Below, one piece after another: positions 1 through 9,928 of a stretch of DNA of 61,978 nt. A program made the position numbers and the translations under genes. This DNA is from Symbiobacterium thermophilum (GTDB taxonomy: Bacteria > Bacillota > Sulfobacillia > DYFQ01). The stretch covers positions 22,794-84,771 of the forward strand of contig DYFQ01000008.1 in assembly GCA_020725105.1 (NCBI GenBank). The letters run 5' to 3'. The notes below the pieces were generated by a model, which worked only from the letters and a program-made list of their open reading frames with translations, was not told the origin of the DNA and did not search any database. Position 1 is the first letter of the stretch; every line of letters starts with the position of its first letter.

Positions 1-186
1 GCCGTCCGCGAAGCCGTCGAGCCGGACTCCGACGTACACGCCTCGGCGGCCTACCGCCGCCACCTGGCCGGGGTCCTGGCGGAGCGGGCCCTGGCCCTGG
101 CTGTCTCGCGGGCCTCGGGCGGCGGTGCCGCCGGCGCCTCGGCCGGCGGGCCGGCCGCGACCGGCCGGGAGGGAGGCGGGAGCTGA
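1..186 (+). CDS. Molybdenum hydroxylase FAD-binding (medium) subunit, C-terminal end only
   Basis: Only the last 61 codons lie in the window; the reading frame is open from base 1 to the TGA at 184-186. The fragment contains [20 protein letters not shown], which matches the C-terminal helix region of the CoxM/XDH FAD-binding subunit, where this segment ends the CO-dehydrogenase-like flavoprotein C-terminal domain. The last 25 or so residues are a Gly/Ala-rich tail. The stop overlaps the ATG of the [2Fe-2S] subunit (ATGA), so the order is medium, small, large subunit, as in cox-type operons. The FAD-binding motifs lie outside the window, so the subunit assignment rests on this short match and on gene order. 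Confidence 0.75.
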   Translation, partial: AVREAVEPDSDVHASAAYRRHLAGVLAERALALAVSRASGGGAAGASAGGPAATGREGGGS

Positions 187-704
187 TGGCCGCCACCAGG
201 ACCGTCCGGGTCAGGGTCAACGGCACCCTCCACGAGCGGGAAGTGGAGCCACGCCTGCTGCTTTCCGACTTCATCCGCCACGAACTCGGGCTCACCGGAA
301 CTCACGTGGGCTGCGAGCACGGGGTCTGCGGGGCCTGCACCATCCTGTGGAACGGCGAGCCCGTCCGCTCCTGCCTGGCGCTGGCCGTGCAGGCGGATGG
401 AGCCGAGCTCGAGACGGTCGAGGGCCTGGCCCCCGACGAGGAGCGGTTGCACCCGGTCCAGGCCGCGTTCGTCGAGCACCACGGGTTGCAGTGCGGTTTC
501 TGCACCCCCGGCTTCCTGATGACGGTCGTCGCGTTCCTGCGGGAGAACCCCGACCCCGACGAGGCCGAGATCCGCCGGGCCATCTCGGGGAACCTGTGTC
601 GCTGCACCGGGTACGTCAACATCGTCAAGGCCGTCAAGCACGCGGCCCGGTCCCTGCGGGCCCGCGCGCCCGCCGGGGCGTCGGCCGCCCCGGCGGGGAG
701 GTGA
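186..704 (+). CDS. Molybdenum hydroxylase [2Fe-2S] small subunit
   Basis: A 172-residue protein of usual length for CoxS/XdhC-type electron-transfer subunits. The N-terminal plant-ferredoxin-like fold carries [16 protein letters not shown] followed by RSC (first [2Fe-2S] cluster). The C-terminal helical domain carries QCGFCTPG and NLCRCTGY (second cluster, near the molybdopterin cytosine dinucleotide). The Ala/Pro-rich last 20 residues are not conserved. It passes electrons from the Mo centre in the next gene to the FAD subunit upstream. The ATG at 186 overlaps the preceding stop, implying translational coupling. Confidence 0.95.
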   Translation: MAATRTVRVRVNGTLHEREVEPRLLLSDFIRHELGLTGTHVGCEHGVCGACTILWNGEPVRSCLALAVQADGAELETVEGLAPDEERLHPVQAAFVEHHGLQCGFCTPGFLMTVVAFLRENPDPDEAEIRRAISGNLCRCTGYVNIVKAVKHAARSLRARAPAGASAAPAGR

Positions 705-711
705 GGGCACG

Positions 712-3048
712 GTGGTCACCCGGTACCTGGGAGCGCCCGTCAGGCGCAACGAGGACCCGAGGCTGCTCACCGGCCGCGGCAACTTCGTCGACGACATCCA
801 GATCCCCGGCATGCTGCACGGCGCCTTCGTCAGGAGCACCCACGCCCACGCCCGCCTGAAGCGGGTCGACGTGAGCCGGGCCCTGGCGGCGCCCGGCGTG
901 CACGCCGTCTACACCCACGGCGACCTGGGGCCGCTGGGCGACCCCCTGCCGCCCCTGATTCCGCACCCCACCCTCAAGCACCACAAGACCCAGTACGCCC
1001 TGGCCCCGGACAAGGTGCGGTACGTGGGCGAGCCGGTGGCCTTCGTGGTGGCCGACAGCCGCTACCTGGCTGAGGACGCCGCGGACCTGGTGGAGGTGGA
1101 GTACGAGCCGCTGCCGCCCGTGGTGGACCTGGAGGCGGCGGCCGAGCCCGGCGCGCCGCTGGTACACGAGGACGCCGGGACCAACGTGGCCGCCCACTAC
1201 ACCCAGCGGGTGGGCGAGCCCGACCGGGCCTTTGCCGAGGCGCCCCACGTGTTCACCGAGCGGCTGGTCATGGACCGGGGCTGCGCCCAGCCCATGGAGC
1301 CCCGGGGCGTGGTGGCCCACTGGGATCCCCGCCTCGAGACCCTCCTCATCTGGGACTCCACCCAGGCGCCGATTCCCATCCGCAACGGGCTGGCGCGCCT
1401 GTTCGGCCTGCCCGAGCGCGCCGTGCGGGTGATTGCCGGCGACGTGGGGGGCGGCTTCGGGCCCAAGATCATGATGTTCTACCCCGAGGAGATCATGGTG
1501 CCGCTGGCGGCGATGCGGCTGGGCCGGCCCGTCAAGTGGATCGAGGACCGCCGCGAGCACTTCTGGGCCACCAACCACGAGCGGGAGCAGATCCACGACG
1601 CGGCGATCGCCGTGGACGACCAGGGCCGGATCATCGCCGTGAGAACGGTGTTCCTGCACGACGCCGGCGCCTACATCCCCTACGGCCTGATCGTGCCCGT
1701 CGTGGCCTCGACGACCCTGCCCGGCCCCTACAAGATCCCCAACTACCACGCCGAGTTCAAGGCCGTCTTCACCAACAAGACCATTGTCAGCCCCTACCGC
1801 GGCGCCGGCCGGCCCCACGGCGTCTTCGTCATGGAGCGGCTGATGGACCGGGTCGCCCGGGAACTGGGCATCGACCGGGCGGAAGTCAGGCGGAGGAACC
1901 TGATCCAGCCCGACGAGTTCCCGTATGACGTGGGCCTGATCTACCAGGACTTCGCCCCGCTCATCTACGACTCGGGGAACTATCCCGCGGTGATGGACCG
2001 GGCTCTCGCGATGGTCGGCTACGACCGGTTTCCCGAGGAGCAGGCCAGGGCCCGCCGGGAGGGCCGGTACCTGGGCCTGGGCGTGGCCAACTACGTGGAG
2101 GGGACGGGCATCGGGCCGTACGAGGGGGCCAAGGTCCACGTGGAGCCGTCGGGGAAGGTGCTCCTGGCCACGGGCGTCGGGACCCAGGGCCAGGGCCACT
2201 ACACCTCCCTGGCCCAACTGGTGGCCGACCAGCTGGGCGTGGACGTCAAGGACGTTCACGTGGTGACCGGAGACACCGGCGAGTTCGCCTGGGGCACCGG
2301 CACCTTCGCCAGCCGGGCGGCGGTGGTGGCCGGCTCGGCGGTGTACCTGGCGGCCAGGGCGGTACGGGAGAAGGCGCTCGAGGTGGCGGCGCGGCTCCTG
2401 GAGGCCAGCAAGGAAGACCTGGAACTGGAGGGGGGCAGGGTGCTGGTCCGCGGCGCGCCCCAGCGGGCCGTCTCCCTGGGTGAGGTGGCCGTGGCGGCCA
2501 ACCCGCTGCGGGGCACCATTCCCGAGGGCGCGGAGCCCGGCCTGGAAGCCACCCGCTACTTCGGTCCGCCGAGGGGCAGCTTTGCCGCGGGGACTCACGC
2601 CGCCGTGGTGGAGGTGGACCCCGAGACGGGCATGCTGAAGATCCTGCGGTACGTGGTGGTCCACGACTGCGGCACGGTCATCAACCCCATGATCCTGGAA
2701 GGGCAGATCCACGGCGGCGTCGCCCAGGGCGTGGGCGGCGCTTACTACGAGAAGCTGGTGTATGATGAAGGCGGCCAGTTGCTGACGACAAGCTTCATGG
2801 ACTTCTTGATCCCGACGGCCATGGAGGTGCCGGACGTCGCCATCGGTCACGTGGAGACGCCGTCGCCCCTCAACCCGCTGGGAATCAAGGGGGCCGGGGA
2901 AGCGGGGGTCATTCCCGTGCCGGCGCTGGTTGCCCAGGCGGTGGAGGACGCGCTGGCCCCGTGGGGGGTCAGGGTACGGGAGATGCCCCTCAGCCCGGTC
3001 AAGGTGAGGGAGCTAGTTGAAGGGAGCAGGCGGGAGGCGCCGGCCTGA
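712..3048 (+). CDS. Molybdenum hydroxylase large (Mo-MCD) subunit, AYRGAGR-type, xanthine/aldehyde oxidase family
   Basis: A 778-residue catalytic subunit starting at GTG 712, 7 bases after the small-subunit stop. The N-terminal aldehyde oxidase a/b hammerhead domain begins at [10 protein letters not shown]; the MCD-binding domain follows, with GGGFGPK, the active-site loop [10 protein letters not shown], and near the C-terminus KGAGEAG, which holds the catalytic Glu of the family. True form I CO dehydrogenase has a Cys-containing AYXCSFR loop, which is absent, so this is a CoxL-like hydroxylase and not an aerobic CODH. The substrate cannot be read from sequence; the PucR and AllH neighbours favour a purine or related N-heterocycle. 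Its 3' end overlaps the next gene by 32 bases. Confidence 0.9.
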   Translation: MVTRYLGAPVRRNEDPRLLTGRGNFVDDIQIPGMLHGAFVRSTHAHARLKRVDVSRALAAPGVHAVYTHGDLGPLGDPLPPLIPHPTLKHHKTQYALAPDKVRYVGEPVAFVVADSRYLAEDAADLVEVEYEPLPPVVDLEAAAEPGAPLVHEDAGTNVAAHYTQRVGEPDRAFAEAPHVFTERLVMDRGCAQPMEPRGVVAHWDPRLETLLIWDSTQAPIPIRNGLARLFGLPERAVRVIAGDVGGGFGPKIMMFYPEEIMVPLAAMRLGRPVKWIEDRREHFWATNHEREQIHDAAIAVDDQGRIIAVRTVFLHDAGAYIPYGLIVPVVASTTLPGPYKIPNYHAEFKAVFTNKTIVSPYRGAGRPHGVFVMERLMDRVARELGIDRAEVRRRNLIQPDEFPYDVGLIYQDFAPLIYDSGNYPAVMDRALAMVGYDRFPEEQARARREGRYLGLGVANYVEGTGIGPYEGAKVHVEPSGKVLLATGVGTQGQGHYTSLAQLVADQLGVDVKDVHVVTGDTGEFAWGTGTFASRAAVVAGSAVYLAARAVREKALEVAARLLEASKEDLELEGGRVLVRGAPQRAVSLGEVAVAANPLRGTIPEGAEPGLEATRYFGPPRGSFAAGTHAAVVEVDPETGMLKILRYVVVHDCGTVINPMILEGQIHGGVAQGVGGAYYEKLVYDEGGQLLTTSFMDFLIPTAMEVPDVAIGHVETPSPLNPLGIKGAGEAGVIPVPALVAQAVEDALAPWGVRVREMPLSPVKVRELVEGSRREAPA

Positions 3049-4381
3049 GGGCCCGCGCCACGGAGATCTGGCCCGGAACGTGGTGGCCTTTTGCCGGCTG
3101 CTGCGCCTGAACGGGCTGGTGCTGGGCCCTGGGGACGCGGTGGACGCCCTCAGGGCCCTTGAGCTGGTGGACCTGGGCGACCGGGCCGAGGTCTACTGGA
3201 CCCTTCGCGCGCTGCTGGTCCGCTCGGTGGATCAGGTGCCCACCTTCGATCTGGCCTACCGGCTTTTCTGGTCGGGCGTCGACGCCGGCCGGGGACGAGG
3301 CGGGCGGACGGGAACCGAAGGGCTCCAGTTGCCGAGCGACCAGCTTCCGCGCGGCCTTCCCCAGCGGCGGGCCGTGGAACCCGGTAGCCGCCGCCAGCCG
3401 GAGGACGGGGCGCCGGACCGGGACGGCGCCGAGGTCCGCCCGGCCGTCTACAGCCCCGTGGAGGTCCTGGGGCGGCTGGATTTTGCCGAGCTGGACCTGG
3501 CGGAGGTCGAGGCCATGCTCCGGGCCACCGCCGAACTGGCGCGCCGCCTGGCCACCCGGACGTCCAGGCGGACCCGGCCGGCCCGCCGGGGCGGCTCCGT
3601 CGACCTCCGGCGGAGCATGCGGCGGGCGCTCGGGACCGGCGGCGAAGTGCTGGAGTTGCGCCGCCGCCTGAAAAAGCTCCGGCGGACCACCATCGTGCTC
3701 TTGTGCGACGTGTCGGGCTCCATGAACATCTACAGCCGCTTCTTGCTCCACTTCATGTACGGGCTCCAGTTGAACCTGCGCCGCCTGGAGTCGTTTGTGT
3801 TCGCCACCAGGTTGACCCGGGTCACCGATTGCTTCCGGGGCAGGGACTCCCGCCGGGCCCTGGACGCCGTCGCCGAGGCGGTCACCGACTGGTCGGGCGG
3901 GACCAGGATCGGGGCGTGTCTCGCCCGGTTCAACCGGGACTTCGGCTCAAGCCTGCTGGGCCCCCGCACGGTGGTCCTCATCCTTTCCGACGGGCTGGAC
4001 ACGGGCGAGCCCGACCTGCTACGCCGGGAGATGGCCCGGCTGTCGCGGGGCGCCGGACAGGTGATCTGGCTCAATCCCCTGGCCGGTGACCCGCGGTACG
4101 AACCCCTCTGCCAGGGGATGCGGGCCGCGCTGCCGTACGTCGACGTGCTGGCCCCCGCCCACAGTCTCGAAAGCCTGCTGGCGCTCGACCGCCACCTGGG
4201 CACGCCCTCTGGCAGACCGGGCCAGCAGCGGCGCCGGGCGCTCCGGCTCACAGGTCGTGTTTGGGCCGCCGGCGGGGGCCCGGGCCGGACAGCCTCCGGC
4301 CGGCGCCGGGGCGATGTCCAGGGCCGACCGGAGGAAGGAGGCCGGCCTTGCACGAGGAGATTCGCAGGATCCAGGCCTTGA
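3017..4381 (+). CDS. coxE: VWA-domain protein, CoxE-like maturation factor
   Basis: A 454-residue protein; TTG 3017 is the start that keeps the conserved N-terminal helical region (LARNVVAFCRLLRLNGL). The C-terminal von Willebrand A domain shows an intact MIDAS start, LCDVSGSM, followed by ILSDGLDTGEPD. In cox operons CoxE works with the MoxR-type ATPase CoxD to insert or sulfurate metal in the Mo active site; this is family knowledge. A low-complexity Arg/Gly linker lies at about residues 90-140. The last 35 or so residues (from about 4270) have no clear family match and overlap the AAA gene, so the functional protein may effectively end near residue 405. Confidence 0.88.
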   Translation: MKGAGGRRRPEGPRHGDLARNVVAFCRLLRLNGLVLGPGDAVDALRALELVDLGDRAEVYWTLRALLVRSVDQVPTFDLAYRLFWSGVDAGRGRGGRTGTEGLQLPSDQLPRGLPQRRAVEPGSRRQPEDGAPDRDGAEVRPAVYSPVEVLGRLDFAELDLAEVEAMLRATAELARRLATRTSRRTRPARRGGSVDLRRSMRRALGTGGEVLELRRRLKKLRRTTIVLLCDVSGSMNIYSRFLLHFMYGLQLNLRRLESFVFATRLTRVTDCFRGRDSRRALDAVAEAVTDWSGGTRIGACLARFNRDFGSSLLGPRTVVLILSDGLDTGEPDLLRREMARLSRGAGQVIWLNPLAGDPRYEPLCQGMRAALPYVDVLAPAHSLESLLALDRHLGTPSGRPGQQRRRALRLTGRVWAAGGGPGRTASGRRRGDVQGRPEEGGRPCTRRFAGSRP

Positions 4382-5238
4382 TGGACCAGGAACGCTACGT
4401 GGCCGACCGGGCGGTGGCCACCGCCGTCTACCTGGCCACCGTGCTCGAAAAACCGCTGCTCATCGAGGGGCACGCCGGGGTGGGCAAGACCGAGGTGGCC
4501 AAGGTGCTGGCCCGGGTGCTGGGCACCAACCTGATCCGGCTGCAGTGCTACGAGGGGCTGGACGCCGCCACCACCCTCTACGAGTGGAACTACCCCAAGC
4601 AGATGCTGAGGATCCGGCTGGAGGAGGGCTCCGACCGGACGGTGGACGAGAAGGAGGGGACCATCTTCTCCGAGGCCTACCTCCTGAAACGGCCGCTGCT
4701 GCAAGCCATCACCCAGGAGGACGGGGCGCCGGTGCTCCTCGTCGACGAGATCGACCGGGCCGACATGGAACTCGAGAGCTTCCTCCTGGAGGTGCTGTCG
4801 GACTTCCAGGTGACCATCCCGGAACTGGGCACCATCGTCGCCCGCCACCGGCCCTACGTGGTGCTGACCTCCAACCGGACCCGCGAGCTCTCCGAGGCGC
4901 TCCGGCGCCGGTGCATCTACTGCTGGCTCGACTACCCGAGCTTTGAAAAGGAAGTGGAGATCGTCCGGAAAAAGGTTCCGGGCATCAACGAGCGCCTGGC
5001 CCGGCAGGTCGCCTCCTTCATGCGGGCTACTCGCCGCATGCCCCTGGACAAGGCTCCCGGGGTGGCGGAGACGCTGGACTGGGCGCGGGCCCTGGTGGCC
5101 CTGCACCGGGACTACCTGGACCGCGAGGTGGTCGAGGCGACCCTGGGCGTGCTCTTCAAGAGCCAGGACGACCTGGCCCGGGTCGCGGGGGAGCCGGTCG
5201 AGCGGGCGCTGGCCGAGGCTCTGGGAGCGGCGGACTAG
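4348..5238 (+). CDS. coxD: MoxR-family AAA ATPase, CoxD-like
   Basis: A 296-residue AAA+ ATPase. TTG 4348 is preferred because a GGAAGGAGG Shine-Dalgarno lies just upstream and the protein then starts at the conserved helix HEEIRRIQALMDQERYVAD. Walker A is GHAGVGKTE, Walker B is VLLVDEIDRAD, sensor 1 is VLTSNRTREL, and RRRCIYCWLDYP is the MoxR-type arginine region. It partners with the VWA protein encoded immediately upstream (34-base overlap) in maturation of the molybdenum hydroxylase. An in-frame GTG at 4261 would add an unconserved Arg/Pro-rich stretch and is not favoured. Confidence 0.92.
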   Translation: MHEEIRRIQALMDQERYVADRAVATAVYLATVLEKPLLIEGHAGVGKTEVAKVLARVLGTNLIRLQCYEGLDAATTLYEWNYPKQMLRIRLEEGSDRTVDEKEGTIFSEAYLLKRPLLQAITQEDGAPVLLVDEIDRADMELESFLLEVLSDFQVTIPELGTIVARHRPYVVLTSNRTRELSEALRRRCIYCWLDYPSFEKEVEIVRKKVPGINERLARQVASFMRATRRMPLDKAPGVAETLDWARALVALHRDYLDREVVEATLGVLFKSQDDLARVAGEPVERALAEALGAAD

Positions 5239-5250
5239 GAGGGACCGGCG

Positions 5251-6417
5251 GTGAAGGACCTCCACGCAATCTACCAGGCCATTTCCGGGCTGGGGCCCGA
5301 CGGCGGGGGCGCCGCCCTGGCCACCGTGGTCCGGGTGCGGGGTTCCGCCTATCGCCGCGAGGGAGCCAAGCTGCTGGTGGAGGCCGGCGGCCGGATGACG
5401 GGTATCGTCACCGGGGGCTGTCTGGAGTCGGACCTGGCCCTTCTGGCGGCCGAGGCCGTCGAGTCGAGGTCCCCCAGGCTGGCCCGGTACGACATGACCG
5501 CCGACGACGACATCGCCTGGGGCCTGGGCCTGGGATGCAACGGGACCGTGGACGTGCTGGTCGAGCCGGTATGCCTGGGCCTGGACCTGCACCGCCGGGT
5601 GGGCGAACTCCTGCGGAGCCGGGGACGGGCGGCGGTGGCGACGTTGCTCCCGCCCGAAGTGGAGTACAGGAGCGGTGGTGACGGCCCCGCGGCGCCGGCG
5701 GCTTCCCCGGCCGGCCACTGGCCGGCCGGCCGGCCCCTCCGCCGGGCGCTGGTGTTCCCGGACGGGCGGGCGGAGGGATCGCTCGGCGATCCGGGGCTGG
5801 ACCGGCGGGTGGCGGCCGACGCCAGGACGCTCCTCGAGGGCGGGGGTTCTGGGACCATTAGCTATGCCGAGGGCGACGTCTACCTGGAACTGGTGCAACC
5901 GCCCCCCCGGGTGGTGGTCTTCGGCGCCGGGCACGGCGCCGTCCCGGTGGTGTCGCTGGCCCGGGCGGTCGGGTTCGAGGTGACGGTGGTGGACGGCCGG
6001 CCGAAGTTTGCCACCGCCGAGCGTTTTCCCGACGCCGACGAGGTGGTGCTCGCCCGGCCGGAGGAGGCGGGGGAGCGGCCGCCGCTGGGTCCCCGCGACT
6101 ACGTCCTGGTGATGACCCACAACTTCCTGCACGACCTGGAACTCCTGGCCCGGCTGGCCCGGGCGCCCGTGCCCTACGTCGGCCTCCTGGGGCCCAGGGT
6201 CCGGACGGAAAAGCTCCTGGCGGAACTGGAACGGCGTGGCGAGGGCCCGGACCAGGCGGCCCTCGACCGGCTGTACGCGCCCATCGGCCTCGACATCGGC
6301 GGGGAGACGGCCGAGGAGATCGCCCTGGCGGCCCTCGCCGAGATCCAGGCCGTTCGCCACGGGCGGTCCGGCGGCTTTCTGCGGGAGAAGAAGGGGCCCA
6401 TCCACGCCCGGTCCTAG
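5251..6417 (+). CDS. XdhC/CoxI-family Mo-cofactor maturation protein
   Basis: A 388-residue XdhC-like protein starting at GTG 5251. The N-terminal XdhC_CoxI domain has GSAYRREGAKLLV and GIVTGGCLESD; the C-terminal Rossmann domain has VVVFGAGHGAVPVV and ends with GLDIGGETAEEIALAALAEI. XdhC proteins bind MCD and deliver the sulfurated cofactor to apo-hydroxylase. The region at about residues 140-190 is a Pro/Ala/Gly-rich linker. It is 12 bases downstream of the AAA gene and ends the forward operon; the converging gene downstream is the matching cytidylyltransferase. Confidence 0.92.
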   Translation: MKDLHAIYQAISGLGPDGGGAALATVVRVRGSAYRREGAKLLVEAGGRMTGIVTGGCLESDLALLAAEAVESRSPRLARYDMTADDDIAWGLGLGCNGTVDVLVEPVCLGLDLHRRVGELLRSRGRAAVATLLPPEVEYRSGGDGPAAPAASPAGHWPAGRPLRRALVFPDGRAEGSLGDPGLDRRVAADARTLLEGGGSGTISYAEGDVYLELVQPPPRVVVFGAGHGAVPVVSLARAVGFEVTVVDGRPKFATAERFPDADEVVLARPEEAGERPPLGPRDYVLVMTHNFLHDLELLARLARAPVPYVGLLGPRVRTEKLLAELERRGEGPDQAALDRLYAPIGLDIGGETAEEIALAALAEIQAVRHGRSGGFLREKKGPIHARS

Positions 6418-6423
6418 CCCCGG

Positions 6424-7116
6424 TCAGCCGGCGGTCTCCCCGGCCACCCGCCGGCGGACTTCGAGGTACGTCGCCCAGTCGTCCACGTCGACCAGGACGC
6501 CGGGGTCGTCGACTTCCAGGTGGAGTATCTCGCGGCGCAACTCGCGGAGGAGGCCCCTGGCTCCGGCATCGCCGGTGAGGGAACGCAGCGCGGGAAAGAG
6601 AGATCCATCGAACAGGACGGGATTTCCGGGTTGCCCGCGGTGGGTCGGCTGGACGATCCGGGCTCCGGAGCGCCGGTATTCCGCGGCCAGGGCGTCAAGG
6701 GTATCGGACCGCACCAGGGGCTGATCACCCAGGCCGAACACGGCGGCTGACACCCGTGGTGCCGGCCCGCCGGCGGCCTCCTCCGGTGCCAGGTGGTCCA
6801 GACCGGTCCTGAGCGAACTGGCCAGTCCCCGGGCGTAACCGCGGTTGACCGCCAGCCTGAAGCCTGCCCGGGGCAGCCGGAGGTGGCGGGCGATCCGCTC
6901 CGCGTCGTGACCCAGCACCAGCACGAGGGGGCGCAGGCGGGAGGCGACGAAGCGGTCCAGGGTCACCTGCAGGAGCACCCGGTCACCCAGCGGCAACAGC
7001 TGTTTGGGAAAACCCTCGGCGGCCGCTCCCGGGGGGAGGAGGCCGCTTGCCTCCGGCGGCGGGGCCAGCCGCTCCGACCGGCCGGCGGCCATGATGACGG
7101 CGCCCACAGCGCTCAT
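6424..7116 (-). CDS. MocA-like molybdenum cofactor cytidylyltransferase (NTP-transferase fold)
   Basis: A 230-residue protein. The ATG at 7116 fits the family start, with IMAAGRSERLA as the nucleotide-binding loop and FPKQLLPLGDR as the conserved Lys region. FGLGDQPLV is the acidic metal site, and QPGNPVLFDGSLFPAL is typical of MocA/MobA relatives. The expected reaction is CTP plus Mo-molybdopterin to MCD, the cofactor used by the adjacent hydroxylase and loaded by XdhC. It converges on xdhC with a 6-base gap. The reading frame stays open far upstream, but that extension runs antisense to the AllH gene and is not coding. Confidence 0.88.
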   Translation of the reverse strand: MSAVGAVIMAAGRSERLAPPPEASGLLPPGAAAEGFPKQLLPLGDRVLLQVTLDRFVASRLRPLVLVLGHDAERIARHLRLPRAGFRLAVNRGYARGLASSLRTGLDHLAPEEAAGGPAPRVSAAVFGLGDQPLVRSDTLDALAAEYRRSGARIVQPTHRGQPGNPVLFDGSLFPALRSLTGDAGARGLLRELRREILHLEVDDPGVLVDVDDWATYLEVRRRVAGETAG

Positions 7117-7266
7117 GCGGTGGCTCTTCAACCCGGGCGAACCCCGGCCCTGCCGCGGGCTGGCGGCGGCAGGAGGACAGGGAGGTTCAACGAAGCCAGT
7201 TCCAGCCGTATGGGAAGGTTCGCCACCTGGCGGCCGGGGAGGAGCATCGAACCGGAGGAGGACGCC

Positions 7267-8172
7267 TTGAGCCAGACTTCGGGATGGCACGCCCACTGCT
7301 GGTCGCTGGGCTGCTGGCTGGAAGACGCCTGGCGCCGGGGAAGCCTGGCCGGCCGGGTGCTGGCGGTCTTCTCCCGGTCGGCCTACGTCGAGACGCCGGC
7401 CGGCGACCTCTACTGCCTGGGCCGCCCGGAACTTGGCGAGGGCCCGCTGCAGCTGCTGGTGGCCCCGCTGCCTGACGGTTGGAACTGGGAGCTTGTGTTC
7501 CGGCCGGGCGAGCAGGTTCAGGCCGTCCGGGCCGGCCTCCGGCTGGAGGGCGCGGCGGACCGGCTCACCGTCGAGTTCGACGCCTTCCGGGTCTGGAGCC
7601 CCCGCTGGGTCCGCCCGCCGTCGCCGGCGGCCTGGCCGGAACTGGTCCGGCGGTTGCCCGGGATTCGCGCCGCGGTGACGGCCGGGGGCCCGGCCCCGGT
7701 GCTGGCTGGAGCAGGTGGCCTGCACCCGGTGATTCCCCGGCTCATCGACCGTTACGCGACCGCGGACCTCCCCGGGGCCGTGGAGGCCGCGACGGGCCTC
7801 ATTGGCCTGGGTCCAGGCCTGACCCCGGCGGGCGACGATTTCCTGGCCGGGTTCATGGCCGTCCTGCACTGGCTGGGGAGCGACCCTGCTTTCAGTCGCG
7901 GGGTGATGGCCCGGGCGGCCGGAGCCACCGGCCGCATCAGCCTCGGCCACCTGAAACCCGCCGCCGCGGGCCTGTTGAGCGCCAGGGCCCACCGGTTCCT
8001 GCAGGCGAGCGTGGTGCCTGGCCGCCCCCCCCTGGAGGAAGCCCTGTCGGACCTGGCGCGGGTGGGCCATACCTCGGGCCTGGACACCGCCCTCGGTATC
8101 TGGGCGGGGCTGGCGGCGGCGGCGGCGGCCCGCGGCTACGGTTCCGGTGACTCTGACGCGGTGGCGCCCTGA
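7267..8172 (+). CDS. allH: DUF2877 protein, AllH-type subunit of oxamate carbamoyltransferase
   Basis: A 301-residue protein starting at TTG 7267 after the Shine-Dalgarno CCGGAGGAGG. It matches DUF2877, with the diagnostic LGPGLTPAGDDFLAGFMAVL and a C-terminal GHTSGLDTALGIWAG. E. coli AllH (YlbF) is one of three proteins, with AllF (FdrA) and AllG (YlbE), that together form oxamic transcarbamylase, releasing carbamoyl phosphate in anaerobic allantoin use. AllF and AllG homologues are encoded at 20.3-23.4 kb, more than 12 kb away, so the complex is split between two loci here. It is followed at 15 bases by the PucR-type regulator. Confidence 0.85.
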   Translation: MSQTSGWHAHCWSLGCWLEDAWRRGSLAGRVLAVFSRSAYVETPAGDLYCLGRPELGEGPLQLLVAPLPDGWNWELVFRPGEQVQAVRAGLRLEGAADRLTVEFDAFRVWSPRWVRPPSPAAWPELVRRLPGIRAAVTAGGPAPVLAGAGGLHPVIPRLIDRYATADLPGAVEAATGLIGLGPGLTPAGDDFLAGFMAVLHWLGSDPAFSRGVMARAAGATGRISLGHLKPAAAGLLSARAHRFLQASVVPGRPPLEEALSDLARVGHTSGLDTALGIWAGLAAAAAARGYGSGDSDAVAP

Positions 8173-8186
8173 GGGAGGTGGAGCCG

Positions 8187-9926
8187 GTGCCCTACCCTGA
8201 ACTCGGGCTCAGCGTTCGCGACGCCCTGGCACTGCCGGCCTTGCGGGGGGCGCGGGTGGTGGCCGGCCACGAGGGTCTTGACCGCGTCATCCGGCGGGTG
8301 AACGTGATGGAGGTGCCCGACATCCTGGAGTGGGTCCGGGAGGGCGAGTTCCTCGTGACCACGGGGTATCCGATCCGCGACGACCCCGCCGCCCAGGCCC
8401 GGCTGATCCCCGAGCTCGACGCCCGGGGCGTGGCCGGGCTTGGCATCAAGCCCCGCCGCTACCTGCGGACCATCCCCGAGGTGATGCTGCGCCAGGCCGG
8501 GGAACTGGCTTTCCCCCTGCTGGAACTGCCGCTGGACCTTTCCTTCGCCGACGTCATCAACCCTGTGGCGGCCGAGATCCTGCAGCGCCAGACCTCCTTC
8601 TTGCACCAGTCGGAGGCGCTCCACTCCCGGCTGACCGAGGTGGTGCTGCGGGGCCGCGGGCTGGCCGCCCTGGCGGAAGGACTCTGGGACCTGACCGGCT
8701 GCCCGGTGCTAGTCCACAGCGCGGTGGCGCACGTCCAGGCCGCCGCGCCCGACACGCAACTGGTCGAGGCCCTGGCGGCCGCGCCGGAGGTCCCCGAGGC
8801 CGACGACGGGTCCCCGGCCGCGGACCCCATCGCTGCCCTGGAGCGGTTCAGGCTGTTTCGCCGCTCGCGGGTCCGGTGGCAGGGCCAGCTGGTGGGCCGG
8901 ATAACGGTGCCGGTCCTGTCGGGCGCCCAGACCTTCGGCTCGCTCTCGGTCTGGGAGACGGAGAAACCACTGGGCCGCCTGGGCTACCTGGCCCTGGAGC
9001 GTGCCACCACCATCGCCGCCTTCGAGATCGTCCGGCACCAGGCCATCTCCGAGGTGGAGCGCCGGTACCGCAACGTGTTCCTGGACCAGCTTCTGTCGGG
9101 GGCGCTCGAGTCCCGGGCGACGGCCCTGGAGCGCGCCAGGATGCTGGGCTGGCGGCTGGACGGGCCCCTGTCGGCCCTGGTGGTGGAGGCGATCGGGGCC
9201 CGGGGAGAAGGCGCCCGCCCCGAGGCAGCGGTTGACGTCTCCGGTCGCGAACTGTACGACTGCGTGGTCCAGGCGGTGTCGGGCGGCGGGCCGATGCCCG
9301 ACTGGCTGGTGGTGGGGGAGAAGGCCGGCCGCGTTGCCGTGCTGGTGCTCCAGACCCCGGCGGGCGGCGGCGCTCCCCGCTGCGCGCCGCGGGAGGTGGC
9401 GCGGAGGATTGCCCGGATGGCGCAGGCGGCCTTCCCGTCGGGGACGGTGCGGGTGGGCATCGGCCGGGAGGTCGACGACCCGCTGGCGGCGGGGCAGAGC
9501 TACCGTGAGGCCCTGCAGGCCCTGGCCACCAGCCGTCCCGGGCCCGGACAGCCGGCGGTCGTTCACTTCTCCGACCTCGGGGTCATGCGGCTCTTGCACC
9601 AGCTGGGCGACTCTCGGGAAGCGCTCAGCTTCTACCTGGACACCGTGGAGCCCGTCGCCCGGTACGACGCGGCCCACGGCACCCAGTTGCTCCAGACCCT
9701 CCAGGCGTTTCTGGAGTGTCACGGCAACGTCCGGGAGGCGGCCAGGCGCCTGTTCGTCCACTACAACACCGTGGTCTACCGGCTGTCCCGCATCCGGCAG
9801 ATCACCGGCTTCGACCTGGCCGACCCCGACGCCCGGCTGAGCCTGCAGGTGGGACTGAAGCTTGGGGCCGTTCTGGGCGAGGAGTCCCTCGGCGCGGAGA
9901 AGGCTAGGGGGCAGAGGGGGCGGTAG
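8187..9926 (+). CDS. PucR-family purine catabolism transcriptional regulator
   Basis: A 579-residue regulator. GTG 8187 is chosen over the in-frame GTG 8178 because GGGAGG lies directly before 8178 and is properly spaced only for 8187. The N-terminal PucR ligand-sensing domain contains LRGARVVAGHEGLDR and VNVMEVPDILEWVREGEFLV; a GAF-like or linker middle follows; the C-terminal HTH_30 domain has FLECHGNVREAARRLFVHYN and TVVYRLSRIRQITG. PucR proteins activate purine degradation genes in response to allantoin-type inducers. Its position between allH and the rest of the window fits local control of both molybdenum hydroxylase and oxamate loci. Repeated TTGGCAA boxes near 23.5 kb are possible targets. 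Confidence 0.9.
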   Translation: MPYPELGLSVRDALALPALRGARVVAGHEGLDRVIRRVNVMEVPDILEWVREGEFLVTTGYPIRDDPAAQARLIPELDARGVAGLGIKPRRYLRTIPEVMLRQAGELAFPLLELPLDLSFADVINPVAAEILQRQTSFLHQSEALHSRLTEVVLRGRGLAALAEGLWDLTGCPVLVHSAVAHVQAAAPDTQLVEALAAAPEVPEADDGSPAADPIAALERFRLFRRSRVRWQGQLVGRITVPVLSGAQTFGSLSVWETEKPLGRLGYLALERATTIAAFEIVRHQAISEVERRYRNVFLDQLLSGALESRATALERARMLGWRLDGPLSALVVEAIGARGEGARPEAAVDVSGRELYDCVVQAVSGGGPMPDWLVVGEKAGRVAVLVLQTPAGGGAPRCAPREVARRIARMAQAAFPSGTVRVGIGREVDDPLAAGQSYREALQALATSRPGPGQPAVVHFSDLGVMRLLHQLGDSREALSFYLDTVEPVARYDAAHGTQLLQTLQAFLECHGNVREAARRLFVHYNTVVYRLSRIRQITGFDLADPDARLSLQVGLKLGAVLGEESLGAEKARGQRGR

Positions 9927-9928
9927 CC

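Noticed and set aside
634-2850. A 738-codon open frame on the reverse strand across the Mo subunit gene
   Set aside because: It is antisense to a clear hydroxylase large subunit, shows no domain, and has the His/Gly/Pro-rich composition of a GC-skew shadow. The same applies to the long reverse frames at 3730-6405 and 29605-31920.
712-3048. Aerobic CO dehydrogenase (CoxL form I)
   Set aside because: The operon resembles cox, but the active-site loop is PYRGAGR and not the Cys-containing AYXCSFR, so CO oxidation is not supported.
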